DNA of 64,000 nt from Xanthomonas sp. XNM01 (GCF_014851915.1 NZ_JACVAP010000002.1:372001-436000), one strand, 5' to 3'; shown: positions 37,535 to 47,124, counted from the stretch's first letter. Program-made: numbers and translations. Notes: generated by a model not told the origin, from the letters alone.

Positions 37535-39163
37535 ATGGGTGGAAAGGTCCGACTGCTTCTGGCGACGACGGCGATGGCGCTGCTGCTTGCGTCCTGTGGA
37601 CGCGAGCCCCCGCAACCGCCGGCAGAGTCGTTGCCGCCTCCACCGCCCAAGCCCGACGTGATCCTGATCGAGCCGGTGCTGCCCGAGCGCCCGCCGCGCC
37701 CGGAACTGCCGCCGCTGTTCCGCGACATCGAGAAGCGCACGTTCCAGTTCTTCTGGGACACCACCAACGAGGTCAACGGGCTGACCCCGGACCGTTATCC
37801 GTCGCGTCCGTTCGCCAGCATCGCCTCGGTGGGCTACGCGCTGACGGCCTATCCGATCGGCATCGAGAACGGCTGGGTCAGCCGCACCCAGGCAGTGGAC
37901 CGTACGCTGACCACGCTGCGCTTCTTCCGCGACATTCCCTCGGGCCCGCAGGCCACCGGCAAGGGCGCCTACAAGGGCTTCTACTACCATTTCATCGACA
38001 TGCAGAACGGCCATCGCTACGACAGCTGGGTGGAGCTGTCGAGCGTGGACACCGCGCTGCTGATGATGGGCGTGCTGTTCGCCCAGGCGTATTACGACGG
38101 CGACGACCCGCGCGAGAAGGAGATCCGCCAGCTGGCCGACGTGCTGTACAAGCGCGTGGACTGGAACTGGCTGCAGATCCGCGACCCGCTGGTGTCGATG
38201 GGCTGGTTCCCCGAGAGCGGTTTCATCGTCCACGACTGGATGGGCTACAACGAGGCCATGCTGCTTTACATCCTGGCGCTGGGCTCGCCGACCCATCCGG
38301 TCAGCCCGGACGCCTGGACGGTGTGGGCACGCACCTACAACCACGACTGGGGCGTGTACTACGGGCAGGAATACCTGAGCTTCGGCCCGCTGTTCGGCCA
38401 CCAGTACAGCCATGTCTGGATCGATTTCCGCGACATCCAGGACCAGTACATGCGCGAGCGCGGCATCGACTACTTCCTCAACAGCCGGCGCGCGGCACTG
38501 GCGCAGCGCGAGTACGCGATCGCCAACCCGATGAAGTGGAAGGAGTACGGCGAGAACGTGTGGGGCCTGACCGCCGGCGACGGCCCGCAGAACACGCGCC
38601 AGATCTACGAGGGCGAGGAACGCGAGTTCCGCCATTACTCCTCGCGCGGCGCGGGCCTGCGCGAGAACTTCGACGACGGCACCATCGCCCCGACCGCGGC
38701 GATCTCCTCGATCGTGTTCGCGCCGGAGGTGGTGATCCCGGCCACCGAGGAGATGCACCGCCGCTTCGGCGACTACCTGTACTCGAGCTACGGCTTCCTG
38801 GATTCGTTCAATCCCAGCTTCGACTACGACATCCCGCTCAAGACCGGCCGGCGCGTGCCGGGACGGGGCTGGGTGGCCAGCGACTACATCGGCATCGACC
38901 AGGGCCCGATCCTGACGATGATCGCCAACTACCGGAACGAGTTCGTCTGGGAAGTGATGAAGAAGAGCCCGTACGTGCGGCTCGGTCTGGAGCGTGCGGG
39001 TTTCCGGGGCGGCTGGCTGACTCCCGAGGACGAGGCCGGCGAGCCGTACCAGGCCAACCCGAACGCCGCCGCCGCCCGCGCGCTGGGCATGGCCGAGTCG
39101 CGCGCGGCGGCCGCCGAGGCGCAGAAGCAGCAGGCGACCAGCGAGCGGTCGCAGGGCCAGTGA
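37535..39163 (+). CDS. Glucoamylase-family lipoprotein (possible GH144-type glucanase)
   Basis: This 542-residue lipoprotein has a signal peptide with lipobox LASC (Cys21) and a Pro-rich linker, then an (alpha/alpha)6 domain. It begins FRDIEKRTFQFFWDTTNEVNG and includes NGHRYDSWVELSSVDTALLMMG, HDWMGYNEAMLLYILALG and SYGFLDSFNPS, characteristic of the COG5368/'glycoamylase' family. The GH144 endo-beta-1,2-glucanases belong to this family, so a beta-glucan substrate is plausible but not shown. The C-terminus is Ala/Gln-rich. Start has GGGGAGGAG 9 bases upstream. Its stop overlaps the GTG of the next gene (GTGA). Confidence 0.82.
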   Translation: MGGKVRLLLATTAMALLLASCGREPPQPPAESLPPPPPKPDVILIEPVLPERPPRPELPPLFRDIEKRTFQFFWDTTNEVNGLTPDRYPSRPFASIASVGYALTAYPIGIENGWVSRTQAVDRTLTTLRFFRDIPSGPQATGKGAYKGFYYHFIDMQNGHRYDSWVELSSVDTALLMMGVLFAQAYYDGDDPREKEIRQLADVLYKRVDWNWLQIRDPLVSMGWFPESGFIVHDWMGYNEAMLLYILALGSPTHPVSPDAWTVWARTYNHDWGVYYGQEYLSFGPLFGHQYSHVWIDFRDIQDQYMRERGIDYFLNSRRAALAQREYAIANPMKWKEYGENVWGLTAGDGPQNTRQIYEGEEREFRHYSSRGAGLRENFDDGTIAPTAAISSIVFAPEVVIPATEEMHRRFGDYLYSSYGFLDSFNPSFDYDIPLKTGRRVPGRGWVASDYIGIDQGPILTMIANYRNEFVWEVMKKSPYVRLGLERAGFRGGWLTPEDEAGEPYQANPNAAAARALGMAESRAAAAEAQKQQATSERSQGQ

Positions 39164-40485
39164 AGCAGCGCTGGCGGCGTGGCCTGTCCTGCATCGGCGC
39201 CGGCCTGCTCGCGCTGGTGCTGGGCGGCTGCGCGCGCGACGAGGGCGACACCGAGGTCGTGCGCTTCTGGGCGATGGGGCGCGAAGCCGAGGTGGTGGCC
39301 GAGCTGATCCCCGAGTTCGAGCGCGCCAATCCCGGCATCCGTGTCGACATCCAGCAGATTCCCTGGACGGCCGCGCACGAGAAGCTGCTGACCGCCTTCG
39401 CCGCCGACGCGCTGCCGGATGTCTGCCAGTTGGGCAATACCTGGATCCCCGAGTTCGCCGCGCTGGACACGCTGGAGCCGCTGCAGCCCTACGTCGACGC
39501 CTCCACGGTGGTCGAGGCCGACGACTACTTCCCGGGCATCTGGGACACCAGCGTGATCGACGGCCAGCTGCTGGGCGTGCCGTGGTACGTCGACACGCGC
39601 CTTCTGTACTACCGCAAGGACCTGCTGCGCCAAGCCGGCTTCGACACGCCGCCTGCCACCTGGGCCGAGTGGGAGCGGGCGATGGCCGCGATCAAGGCGC
39701 AGGGCGGGCCGCGCCGCTACGCCATCCTGATGCCGCTCAACGAGTTCGAGCAGCAGCTGTCGTTCGCGCTGCAGCAGGACGATCCGCTGCTGCGCGACGA
39801 CGACGGCTACGGCAACTTCGAGAGCGAAGGCTTCCGCCGTGCGCTGGGCTTCTACGCCAACATGTTCGAGCAGGGCTGGGCGCCGAAGATGTCCGAGACC
39901 CAGATTTCCAACGTCTGGGACGAATTCTTCAACGGCTTCTACGCGTTCTACCTGTCCGGGCCCTGGAACATCCGCGAATTCCGCAAGCGGCAGCCGCCCG
40001 AGCTTGCCGATCAATGGGGCACGATGCCGCTGCCCGGCCCGGATGGTCCCGGTGCCGGCATCGCCGGCGGCACCAGCCTGGTGCTGTTCCGCGGCTCGCA
40101 GCGCAAGGACGCGGCCTGGAAGCTGGTCGAGTTCCTGTCACAGCCGGACATCCAGCAGCGCTTCCACGGCATGATCGGCAACCTGCCGCCGCGGCGCAGC
40201 ACCTGGGAGCACCCGGCGCTGGCGCAGGACGAGCTGGCGCGCGCATTCCGCGACCAGCTCGAGCGGGTCAAGCCGGCGCCGAAGGTGCTGGAGTGGGAGC
40301 GGATCGTGCAGGAGATGCGCATCGTCACCGAGCAGGTGGTACGTGGCGGCCAGTCGCAGGACGCGGCCGTGCGCGAACTCGACGACCGGGTCGACGCGAT
40401 CCTGGCCAAGCGCCGCTGGATCCAGCAGCGCGAGCGCACGCTGGCGGCCGAGGCCCAGAGCGGAGCAGCGGAGGGCGCGCCATGA
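39160..40485 (+). CDS. ABC sugar transporter, substrate-binding lipoprotein (CUT1 type)
   Basis: This 441-residue lipoprotein has the signal LLALVLGGC (Cys25), then the periplasmic-binding fold of extracellular solute-binding family 1: VVRFWAMGREAEVVAELIPEFERANP, DALPDVCQLGNTWIPEF, VPWYVDTRLLYYRKDLL and GGTSLVLFRGSQRKDAAWKLVEFL. The GTG start at 39160 overlaps the preceding stop by 4 bases. Its own stop overlaps the permease ATG (ATGA at 40482-40485). It should bind an oligosaccharide entering via the TonB receptor. Confidence 0.93.
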   Translation: MKQRWRRGLSCIGAGLLALVLGGCARDEGDTEVVRFWAMGREAEVVAELIPEFERANPGIRVDIQQIPWTAAHEKLLTAFAADALPDVCQLGNTWIPEFAALDTLEPLQPYVDASTVVEADDYFPGIWDTSVIDGQLLGVPWYVDTRLLYYRKDLLRQAGFDTPPATWAEWERAMAAIKAQGGPRRYAILMPLNEFEQQLSFALQQDDPLLRDDDGYGNFESEGFRRALGFYANMFEQGWAPKMSETQISNVWDEFFNGFYAFYLSGPWNIREFRKRQPPELADQWGTMPLPGPDGPGAGIAGGTSLVLFRGSQRKDAAWKLVEFLSQPDIQQRFHGMIGNLPPRRSTWEHPALAQDELARAFRDQLERVKPAPKVLEWERIVQEMRIVTEQVVRGGQSQDAAVRELDDRVDAILAKRRWIQQRERTLAAEAQSGAAEGAP

Positions 40486-41360
40486 ACCGCTCGCTCGCCG
40501 GCTGGCTGTTCGCCGGCCCCGCACTGCTGGTCATCGGCCTGTTCTTCGGCGTGCCGGTGCTGTCGGCGCTGGCGTTGAGCCTGACCGACTTCGACCTGTA
40601 CGCGCTGGCCGACAGCGACAACCTGCGCTTCGTCGCGTTCGACAACTACATCGACCTGCTGCGCACGCCGATGTTCTGGAAGTCGCTGTGGAACACCACC
40701 TACTTCGTGATCGTCGGCGTGCCGCTGTCGATCGCGGTGTCGCTGGGCGCCGCGCTGCTGCTGAACGCACCGGTGGCGCGCTTCAAGGCGCTGTTCCGCA
40801 CCGCGCTGTTCGCGCCGGTGGTGACCACGCTGGTGGCCGTGGCGGTGATCTGGCGCTACCTGTTCCACACCAGCTACGGCCTGGTGAACTGGACCCTGGG
40901 CCACATCGGCATCGCGCCGGTGGACTGGCTGGGCGACCCGCGCTGGGCGATGCCGACCATCATGCTGTTCGCGGTGTGGAAGAACTTCGGCTACAACATG
41001 GTGATCTTCCTGGCCGGCCTGCAGGCGATTCCGCAGGACCTGTACGAAGCGGCGCGCATCGACGGCGCCAACCGCTGGAAGCAGTTCCTGCACATCACCC
41101 TGCCGATGCTCGGCCCGGTGCTGCTGGTGGTCGGCGTGATCACCGTCTCCGGCTATTTCCAGCTGTTCGCCGAGCCCTACGTGATGACCCGCGGCGATCC
41201 GCTGCAGAGCACGGTGAGCGTGCTGTACTTCATGTTCGAGGAAGGCTTCAAGTGGTGGAACCTGGGCCGTGCCTCGGCCGTGGCCTTCCTGCTGTTCCTG
41301 ATCATCCTCGGCGTGACCACGCTGATGCTGCGCATCGGCCGCAGGAAGGAGCTGGTGTGA
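40482..41360 (+). CDS. ABC sugar transporter permease (MalF/UgpA type)
   Basis: This 292-residue permease has six predicted helices. The EAA loop is EAARIDGANRWKQFLHITLPML, which contacts the ATPase. Conserved APVVTTLVAVAVIWRYLF and GYNMVIFLAGLQAIP blocks match the first CUT1 permease. Start overlaps the binding protein stop by 4 bases. No ATPase gene follows in the locus. Confidence 0.94.
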   Translation: MNRSLAGWLFAGPALLVIGLFFGVPVLSALALSLTDFDLYALADSDNLRFVAFDNYIDLLRTPMFWKSLWNTTYFVIVGVPLSIAVSLGAALLLNAPVARFKALFRTALFAPVVTTLVAVAVIWRYLFHTSYGLVNWTLGHIGIAPVDWLGDPRWAMPTIMLFAVWKNFGYNMVIFLAGLQAIPQDLYEAARIDGANRWKQFLHITLPMLGPVLLVVGVITVSGYFQLFAEPYVMTRGDPLQSTVSVLYFMFEEGFKWWNLGRASAVAFLLFLIILGVTTLMLRIGRRKELV

Positions 41361-41406
41361 GCGCTTCACGCATGCAGCGCACCTCCGGGTGCGCGGGTGT
41401 TTCCCG

Positions 41407-42243
41407 ATGAACGCCGAGGTCGGTCAGTCGCGCTGGCACGCGGCGCTGGTCAACGGTGCGCTGCTGGCGCTGGCGCTGGTCAGCCTGGCGCCGCTGCTGT
41501 GGATGCTGTCGGTCTCGTTCATGCCGACCGGGCAGGCCAGCAGCTTTCCGCCGCCGCTGCTGCCCTCGCACGCCACGCTGGACAACTACCATGCGCTGTT
41601 CGGCCGCACCGGCATGGGCCGCAACTTCGCCAACAGCCTGCTGGTTTCGGCGGCGATCACGCTGGGGTCGCTGCTGGTCAACACGCTGGCCGGCTACGCC
41701 TTCGCCAAGCTGCGTTTTGCCGGGCGCGAGCGCGTGTTCCAGATGCTGCTGGCGGCGCTGGTGATCCCGGCGCAGGTGGCGATGCTGCCGCTGTTCCTGA
41801 TGATGAAGCAGCTCGGCCTGGTCAACAGCTTCGGTGGGGTGATCCTGCCGGCGCTGGCAGGCGTGTTCGGCATCTTCCTGGTCCGCCAGTACGCGCGTTC
41901 GATCCCGGACGAACTGCTGGAGGCCGCGCGCATCGACGGTGCCGGCGAGTGGCGGATCTTCTTCCAGATCGTGCTGCCGATGCTCAAGCCGGTGCTGGTG
42001 ACGCTGGCGATCTTCACCTTCATGGCCGCGTGGAACGACTTCATGTGGCCGCTGATCGTGCTGACCGACCAGGAGCACTACACGCTGCCGGTCGCGCTGG
42101 CCTCGCTGTCGCGCGAGCACATCATGGACGTGGAAATGATGATGGCCGGCGCGGTGGTCACGGTGATCCCGGTACTGGCGCTGTTCCTGCTGCTGCAGCG
42201 CTACTACATCCAGGGCCTGCTGCTGGGCAGCGTGAAGGGGTGA
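41407..42243 (+). CDS. ABC sugar transporter permease (MalG/UgpE type)
   Basis: This 278-residue permease has six helices with N-terminal LLALALVSLAPLLWMLSVSF and the EAA motif EAARIDGAGEWRIFFQIVLPMLKP. The AAWNDFMWPLIVL block is typical of the second CUT1 permease. It is 46 bp downstream of the first permease. The start is the ATG at 41407; an in-frame codon at 41389 is less likely. Confidence 0.93.
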   Translation: MNAEVGQSRWHAALVNGALLALALVSLAPLLWMLSVSFMPTGQASSFPPPLLPSHATLDNYHALFGRTGMGRNFANSLLVSAAITLGSLLVNTLAGYAFAKLRFAGRERVFQMLLAALVIPAQVAMLPLFLMMKQLGLVNSFGGVILPALAGVFGIFLVRQYARSIPDELLEAARIDGAGEWRIFFQIVLPMLKPVLVTLAIFTFMAAWNDFMWPLIVLTDQEHYTLPVALASLSREHIMDVEMMMAGAVVTVIPVLALFLLLQRYYIQGLLLGSVKG

Positions 42244-42452
42244 GGACATCCGCTGGCGCGGCACTGCCGTGCGGATGTCCGAACGCCCGGCAGATGACGG
42301 ACCCGTTGCGCCCGTATCAGGCGAACACGCCGCGAGGCAGCATCAGGCTGCGACGATCATCGAGCCGGTAGCCGCCATCGCACGACCCGCCTGCAACTTC
42401 CGCTTCAACGCATCACGCACGTCACGTCCCGACTTCCGGAACCACGAACGCC

Positions 42453-45400
42453 ATGAAGATCCTCGACATCCGCACGCCGCACGCGCCTGCCGACACCGAC
42501 ATGCGCCCGCGCGCTTCCCGGGCCGTATCGCATCGCCGCCCGCTGCTGACGTTCGGCGTTCTGGCCATCGCCGCTGCGCTGGCCGGCTGCAATGGCGACA
42601 CAACGGCAACGGGCACCGACGCAGGGCAGGGCATCCGCGTACTCGACGATTTCGAGGACATCACGCCCTGGCGGGTGGTCACCTCCAACCAGGTCAGCGG
42701 CACGCTGCGCCAGGTCGACGGCGCGGAAGGCAAGGCGTTGTGCCTGGACTACGACTACAACGGCGTGTCCGGCCATGTCGGCATCCAGCGCGACCTGCCG
42801 CTGGAGTATCCGGACAACTATCGCTTCGGCTTCCAGCTGCGTGGCGACTCGCCGGCCAACGATCTGCAGTTCAAGCTGATCGATGCCAGCGGCGACAACG
42901 TGTGGTGGGTCAACCGGCCGCGCTACGACTACCCGGAGGCCTGGCAGGAGGTTCGTTACCGCAAGCGGCATATCGACAAGGCTTGGGGCCCGGATCCGGA
43001 CAGGACCCTGCGCAGCAGCCAGAAGGTCGAGTTCACGATCTACAACAATGCCGGCGGCAAGGGCTCGGTCTGCTTCGACCAGCTCACCCTCGAGCCGCTG
43101 CCCGCCGATGACGGCGCTCCGCTGGCATCCACGGCGACCACCTCCGACAGCACGCCGGACAACGCCGCGCTGGCGGCCGATGGCGACCGCGCCACGGCAT
43201 GGGAGGCGGGGGCCGGCGCACAGACCCTGCAGCTCGATCTGGGCCGCACGCGCGAGTTCGGCGGTCTGCGCCTGGCCTGGCAGGACGGGCGCAGACCGCC
43301 AGGCTATACGGTGTCGGTCTCGGACGACGGTGCGCAGTGGCGGCAGCTGCGCGAGGTCTCGGGCGCGCAGGGCCGCAGCGGCGATCTGGACTGGCTGTCG
43401 CTGCCGGAATCGGAGGCGCGCTACATCCGCCTCGATCTTGCTGCCGCCGACGCGGGCTTCGCGCTGGGCGAGGTCGAGGTGCAGCCGCTGGCGTTCTCCA
43501 GCCACCCGAACGAATTCCTGAAGGCGGTCGCCGCGGATCTGCCGAAAGGCCGGCTGCCGCGCGGCTTCAGCGGCGAGCAGCCGTACTGGACGATCCTCGG
43601 CCTCGATGGCGGCAGCGAACAGGGCCTGATCGGCGAGGACGGTGCGATCGAGGTCGCCAAGGGCGGCTTCTCGATCGAGCCGTTCGTGCAGGTCGACGGG
43701 GCACTGCTGGGCTGGGCCGACGTGGAGACGCGGCAGTCGCTGCAGGACGACTACCTGCCGATCCCCAGCGTTGACTGGTCGCACCAGGCGCTGGCGCTGA
43801 AGGTCACCGGCTTCGCCCGCGGCACGCCGGAGCAGTCTCAGCTGGTCGCGCGCTACCGGCTCAGCAACACCGGCACGCAGCCGCGCGACTACCGGCTGGC
43901 GCTGGCGGTGCGGCCGTTGCAGGTCAATCCGCCGGCGCAGTTCCTCAACACGATCGGCGGCTACAGCCCGCTGCGCACGCTCGCCCTGACTCCGAACCAG
44001 ATCAGCGTCGACGGGCGGCCGCGCGTGTTCGCACGGCAGCCGGCGCAGCAGGTGTTCGCCTCGACCTTCGATGGCGGGCTCGACGTCGAGCATCTGGCCG
44101 CCGACGCGCTGCCGGCGACGACCAGCGTCGACGACCCGCAGGCGCTGGCCTCCGGTGCGCTGGTCTACGCGATGCGGCTGGCGCCGGGCGAGTCGCGCGA
44201 GGTCGACCTGCTGATTCCGATGACCGGCGACATGCCGCTGAAGTCCGGCGACTGGAACGCACAGGCCTGGCAGGAGGCGGTCGCGCGCGACTGGCACGCG
44301 AAGCTGGACGAGGTCGGCATCGGCGTGCCGGAAGCGGGCAAGCCGCTCGCCGACACGCTGCGCACGGCGCTGGCGCACATGCTGATTTCCCGGATCGGCC
44401 CGCGCCTGCAGCCGGGCACGCGCTCCTACGCGCGCAGCTGGATCCGCGATGGCGCGATGATCTCCGAAGGCCTGCTGCGGCTGGGCCGCCCCGAGGTCGT
44501 GCGCGACTACGTGGAGTGGTATGCGCCGTACCAGTTCCAGAACGGCATGGTGCCGTGCTGCGTCGACGACCGCGGCAGCGATCCGGTGCCGGAGAACGAC
44601 AGCCACGGCGAGCTGATCTTCAACATCGCCGAGTACTGGCGCTACACCGGCGACGGTGTGTTCCTCGCGTCGATGTGGCCGCACGTGCTCGGCGCGTTCG
44701 AGTACATGGAGCAGCTGCGCGCCAGCGAGCGCACCGAGGGGAACCGCGCCCGCAATCCGGCCTTTTACGGAATGATGCCGGTGTCGATCAGCCACGAAGG
44801 CTATTCGGCCAAGCCGATGCACTCGTACTGGGACAACTTCTGGGCGCTGCGCGGCTACAAGGACGCGGTCGAGGTGGCCGAGGCGCTGGGCAAGACCGAC
44901 GAGGCCGTGCGCATGCGTGCGGCGCGCGATCAGTTCCGCGACGACCTGCATGCCTCGCTGCTGGCGGCGACGCAGCAGCACGGCATCGACTACCTGCCAG
45001 GCGCGGCCGAGCTGGGCGATTTCGACCCGACCTCGACCACGATCGCGCTGGCGCCGGGCGGCGAGCAGGACTGGCTGCCGCGCGAGCTGCTGCATGGCAC
45101 CTTCGAGCGTTACTGGAGCCAGTTCGAGCAGCGTCGTGCCGGCACCCGCGAATGGAAGGACTACACGCCGTACGAGTGGCGCAACGTGGCCGCGTTCGTG
45201 CGCCTGGGCTGGCGCGAACGGGCCTGGAGCGCGACCGAATACTTCTTCGCCGACCGCGTGCCGCAGGCCTGGAACCAGTGGGCCGAAGTGGTGTCGCGTA
45301 CGCCGCGCACCCCGTTCTTCGTCGGCGACCTGCCGCATGCCTGGGTGGCCTCGGACTTCGTGCGTTCGGCGCTGGACATGTTCGCCTACACCCGCGAACG

Positions 45401-45701
45401 CGACGACAGCCTGGTGCTGGCCGCGGGCGTGCCGGCCGACTGGCTGGATGGCGAGGGCATCGCGATCTCCGGGCTGCGCACGCCGCATGGCGAACTGTCG
45501 TACACGCTGCGTCGCCGCGACGGTGTGCTGCAGCTGGATGTGCCGGCCGGCACCGCGCTGCCGCCCGGTGGCCTGGTGCTGCCGTGGCCGTACGACACCG
45601 AAGCCGGCGCCGTCAGCATCGATGGCCAGCCGGCGGCGCTGGACGATGGCGCGGTCCGGGTGACGAAGGCGCCGGCACGGGTCCGGATCGAAGCGCGCTG
45701 A
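42453..45701 (+). CDS. Large multidomain lipoprotein with discoidin and (alpha/alpha)6 glycosidase-like domains
   Basis: This protein of up to 1,082 residues has a lipoprotein signal (lipobox LAGC, Cys46; a start at 42501 would give a more usual 30-residue signal). Residues about 55-200 form a beta-sandwich resembling carbohydrate-binding modules (DDFEDITPW..., DNVWWVNRPRYDYPEAW). About 200-320 is an F5/8-type C (discoidin) domain ending RYIRLDLAA. Then a beta-sandwich and an (alpha/alpha)6 barrel (about 640-960) with SWIRDGAMISEGLL, ENDSHGELIFNIAEYW and SYWDNFWALRGYKDAVE, like GH15/GH63-type folds. A small C-terminal beta domain follows. The exact family and substrate are not recognised; a role in trimming imported glucan is inferred. 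Confidence 0.8.
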   Translation: MKILDIRTPHAPADTDMRPRASRAVSHRRPLLTFGVLAIAAALAGCNGDTTATGTDAGQGIRVLDDFEDITPWRVVTSNQVSGTLRQVDGAEGKALCLDYDYNGVSGHVGIQRDLPLEYPDNYRFGFQLRGDSPANDLQFKLIDASGDNVWWVNRPRYDYPEAWQEVRYRKRHIDKAWGPDPDRTLRSSQKVEFTIYNNAGGKGSVCFDQLTLEPLPADDGAPLASTATTSDSTPDNAALAADGDRATAWEAGAGAQTLQLDLGRTREFGGLRLAWQDGRRPPGYTVSVSDDGAQWRQLREVSGAQGRSGDLDWLSLPESEARYIRLDLAAADAGFALGEVEVQPLAFSSHPNEFLKAVAADLPKGRLPRGFSGEQPYWTILGLDGGSEQGLIGEDGAIEVAKGGFSIEPFVQVDGALLGWADVETRQSLQDDYLPIPSVDWSHQALALKVTGFARGTPEQSQLVARYRLSNTGTQPRDYRLALAVRPLQVNPPAQFLNTIGGYSPLRTLALTPNQISVDGRPRVFARQPAQQVFASTFDGGLDVEHLAADALPATTSVDDPQALASGALVYAMRLAPGESREVDLLIPMTGDMPLKSGDWNAQAWQEAVARDWHAKLDEVGIGVPEAGKPLADTLRTALAHMLISRIGPRLQPGTRSYARSWIRDGAMISEGLLRLGRPEVVRDYVEWYAPYQFQNGMVPCCVDDRGSDPVPENDSHGELIFNIAEYWRYTGDGVFLASMWPHVLGAFEYMEQLRASERTEGNRARNPAFYGMMPVSISHEGYSAKPMHSYWDNFWALRGYKDAVEVAEALGKTDEAVRMRAARDQFRDDLHASLLAATQQHGIDYLPGAAELGDFDPTSTTIALAPGGEQDWLPRELLHGTFERYWSQFEQRRAGTREWKDYTPYEWRNVAAFVRLGWRERAWSATEYFFADRVPQAWNQWAEVVSRTPRTPFFVGDLPHAWVASDFVRSALDMFAYTRERDDSLVLAAGVPADWLDGEGIAISGLRTPHGELSYTLRRRDGVLQLDVPAGTALPPGGLVLPWPYDTEAGAVSIDGQPAALDDGAVRVTKAPARVRIEAR

Positions 45702-45718
45702 GGCGGCCCTCGGCCGGT

Positions 45719-45749
45719 GATGCCTGCGGTCGGCGTGAGCGCAGGCATC
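45719..45749 (+). terminator. Terminator-like hairpin at the end of the sugar locus
   Basis: A 10-bp perfect stem (GATGCCTGCG / CGCAGGCATC) with an 11-base loop lies 17 bases past the stop of the large lipoprotein gene. There is no U-tract. It probably marks the 3' end of the sugar-uptake transcript. Confidence 0.45.
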
Positions 45750-45838
45750 GCGCCGCCGCGGGCTGTCACCGTGCCGCGATGGTGGGCTGCGCCGCAGATC
45801 GGCGACACTCGCGCGAACGCATCGAAGGAGTGGGCTGG

Positions 45839-46285
45839 ATGACACGGATGTCGATGATGGGCTGCCTGCTGGCAGTGGGAATCGCCGGCTGCGGCAGCGT
45901 GCCGGAACGGCGCAGCGGCTGGATCCAGCCGGTCGAGGCGGTGCAGGCGGCCAACGATGATCCGGTGTTCGGCATCCGCGGCCGTTTCGCGCTGACGGTG
46001 CGCGCGATCGGGACGCAGGACGACAGGACCTACCTCAACTCAGAACGCGATTACCGGCACCAGACCAATCTGACGATCGCGATGCCGACCACGGTCGCCG
46101 ACCAGGTGGCCGCACGCCTGCAACTGCCGTTGGCCGACCTGCGCAACCGCCGGCTGCTGGTCGACGGGCAGGCGCGCCGGGTCAGGATCGCCTTCGTCGA
46201 ATCCGATGGCCGGCGCAGCGGCGGGTACTACTACCAGACCCACGTCACCGTGCGCGATCCGGCGCAGATCATGTTCGCCGACTGA
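45839..46285 (+). CDS. Small lipoprotein of unknown function
   Basis: This 148-residue protein has a lipoprotein signal (MTRMSMMGCLLAVGIAGC, lipobox IAGC, Cys18). The mature domain of about 125 residues contains NSERDYRHQTNLTIAMP and RNRRLLVDGQARRVRIAFV, rich in charged beta-strands. It carries GAAGGAG 8 bases before the ATG. I do not recognise the family. It is separated from the sugar locus by a hairpin and is probably its own unit. Confidence 0.75.
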   Translation: MTRMSMMGCLLAVGIAGCGSVPERRSGWIQPVEAVQAANDDPVFGIRGRFALTVRAIGTQDDRTYLNSERDYRHQTNLTIAMPTTVADQVAARLQLPLADLRNRRLLVDGQARRVRIAFVESDGRRSGGYYYQTHVTVRDPAQIMFAD

Positions 46286-46352
46286 GGCTGTCGCAGGGTT
46301 TGCGCCGGGTGGCGCCGGTTGCAGAATGGGGGGCCGTCCACAGGTCTTCGAC

Positions 46353-46871
46353 ATGCCCGCCACGATCCGCCGCATCCACGATATCGACGATGACCTGCGC
46401 GCCGGACTGGTCGCGCTGCTGCGCGACGTGATCGACGGCAACGGCTCGGTCGGCTTCGGTGGGCACGACGACGATGCCGCACTGGCCGCGTACTGGGCCG
46501 GTGTCGGCGACGCGCTCGGCGACGCGCTGCAGCTGTGGGTCGCCGAGCAGGACGGGCGGGTGGTCGGCAGCGTGCAGCTGGCGCCTTGCCAGCGCAGCAA
46601 CGGCAGGCATCGTGGCGACCTGCAGAAGATGATGGTGGCGCGTGCGGCGCGCGGGCAGGGCCTGGGTTCGCGTCTGCTCGTGGTCGCCGAGAGCCACGCG
46701 CAGGAGCGCGGACTGCGCCTGCTGGTGCTCGATACGGTGGTCGACTCGCCGGCCGACGCGATGTACCGGCGCGGCGGCTGGGTCGAGGTCGGCACCATTC
46801 CCGGCTACGCGAGCGATCCGGCCGGCATCCTCCAGGCCACGCGCTACTTCTACCGTCAGCTTCCGGCGTGA
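46353..46871 (+). CDS. GNAT acetyltransferase
   Basis: This 172-residue protein has the GNAT fold with MMVARAARGQGLGSRLLVVAE as the acetyl-CoA loop and the later DSPADAMYRRGGWVEVGTIPGYA block. The fold, length and YRRGGW segment match single-domain N-acetyltransferases. The substrate is unknown. It starts at MPATIRRIHDIDDDLR, 67 bp after the small lipoprotein. Confidence 0.85.
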   Translation: MPATIRRIHDIDDDLRAGLVALLRDVIDGNGSVGFGGHDDDAALAAYWAGVGDALGDALQLWVAEQDGRVVGSVQLAPCQRSNGRHRGDLQKMMVARAARGQGLGSRLLVVAESHAQERGLRLLVLDTVVDSPADAMYRRGGWVEVGTIPGYASDPAGILQATRYFYRQLPA

Positions 46872-47072
46872 GGGCCGCATCTGCGCGCGGAAGCGTCAGG
46901 CGTGGCTGCTGCCGCGTCCGCAGCACCGTCGCCTGCCGCCTCGCAGGCAAGTAGGCCGCTGACGCGGGACGATCGCCGCGCCGGTGCGGTGTGCGGCGAT
47001 CGCATCCGTGGTGCCGATGCGGGCGCGCTCCAGCCACCACAACGTGCATGCGACGGGGCCATCAAACGACAA

Positions 47073-47101
47073 CGGCCCGGAGCGCATCGCGCCCCGGGCC
47101 G
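47073..47101 (-). terminator. Terminator after the degenerate M13 peptidase gene
   Basis: An 8-bp GC stem (CGGCCCGG / CCGGGCCG, 13-base loop) lies 23 bases past the stop on the minus strand and is followed by TTGTCGTTTG. This is a plausible Rho-independent terminator with a broken U-tract. Confidence 0.5.
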
Positions 47102-47124
47102 CTGGCGGGATCAGCCGTTGGCGC

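Noticed and set aside
34423-45701. Starch/maltose utilisation based on the 'glucoamylase' family name.
   Set aside because: No GH13, GH15 with recognisable catalytic motifs or maltose genes are present; the family name is historical and the substrate is left open.
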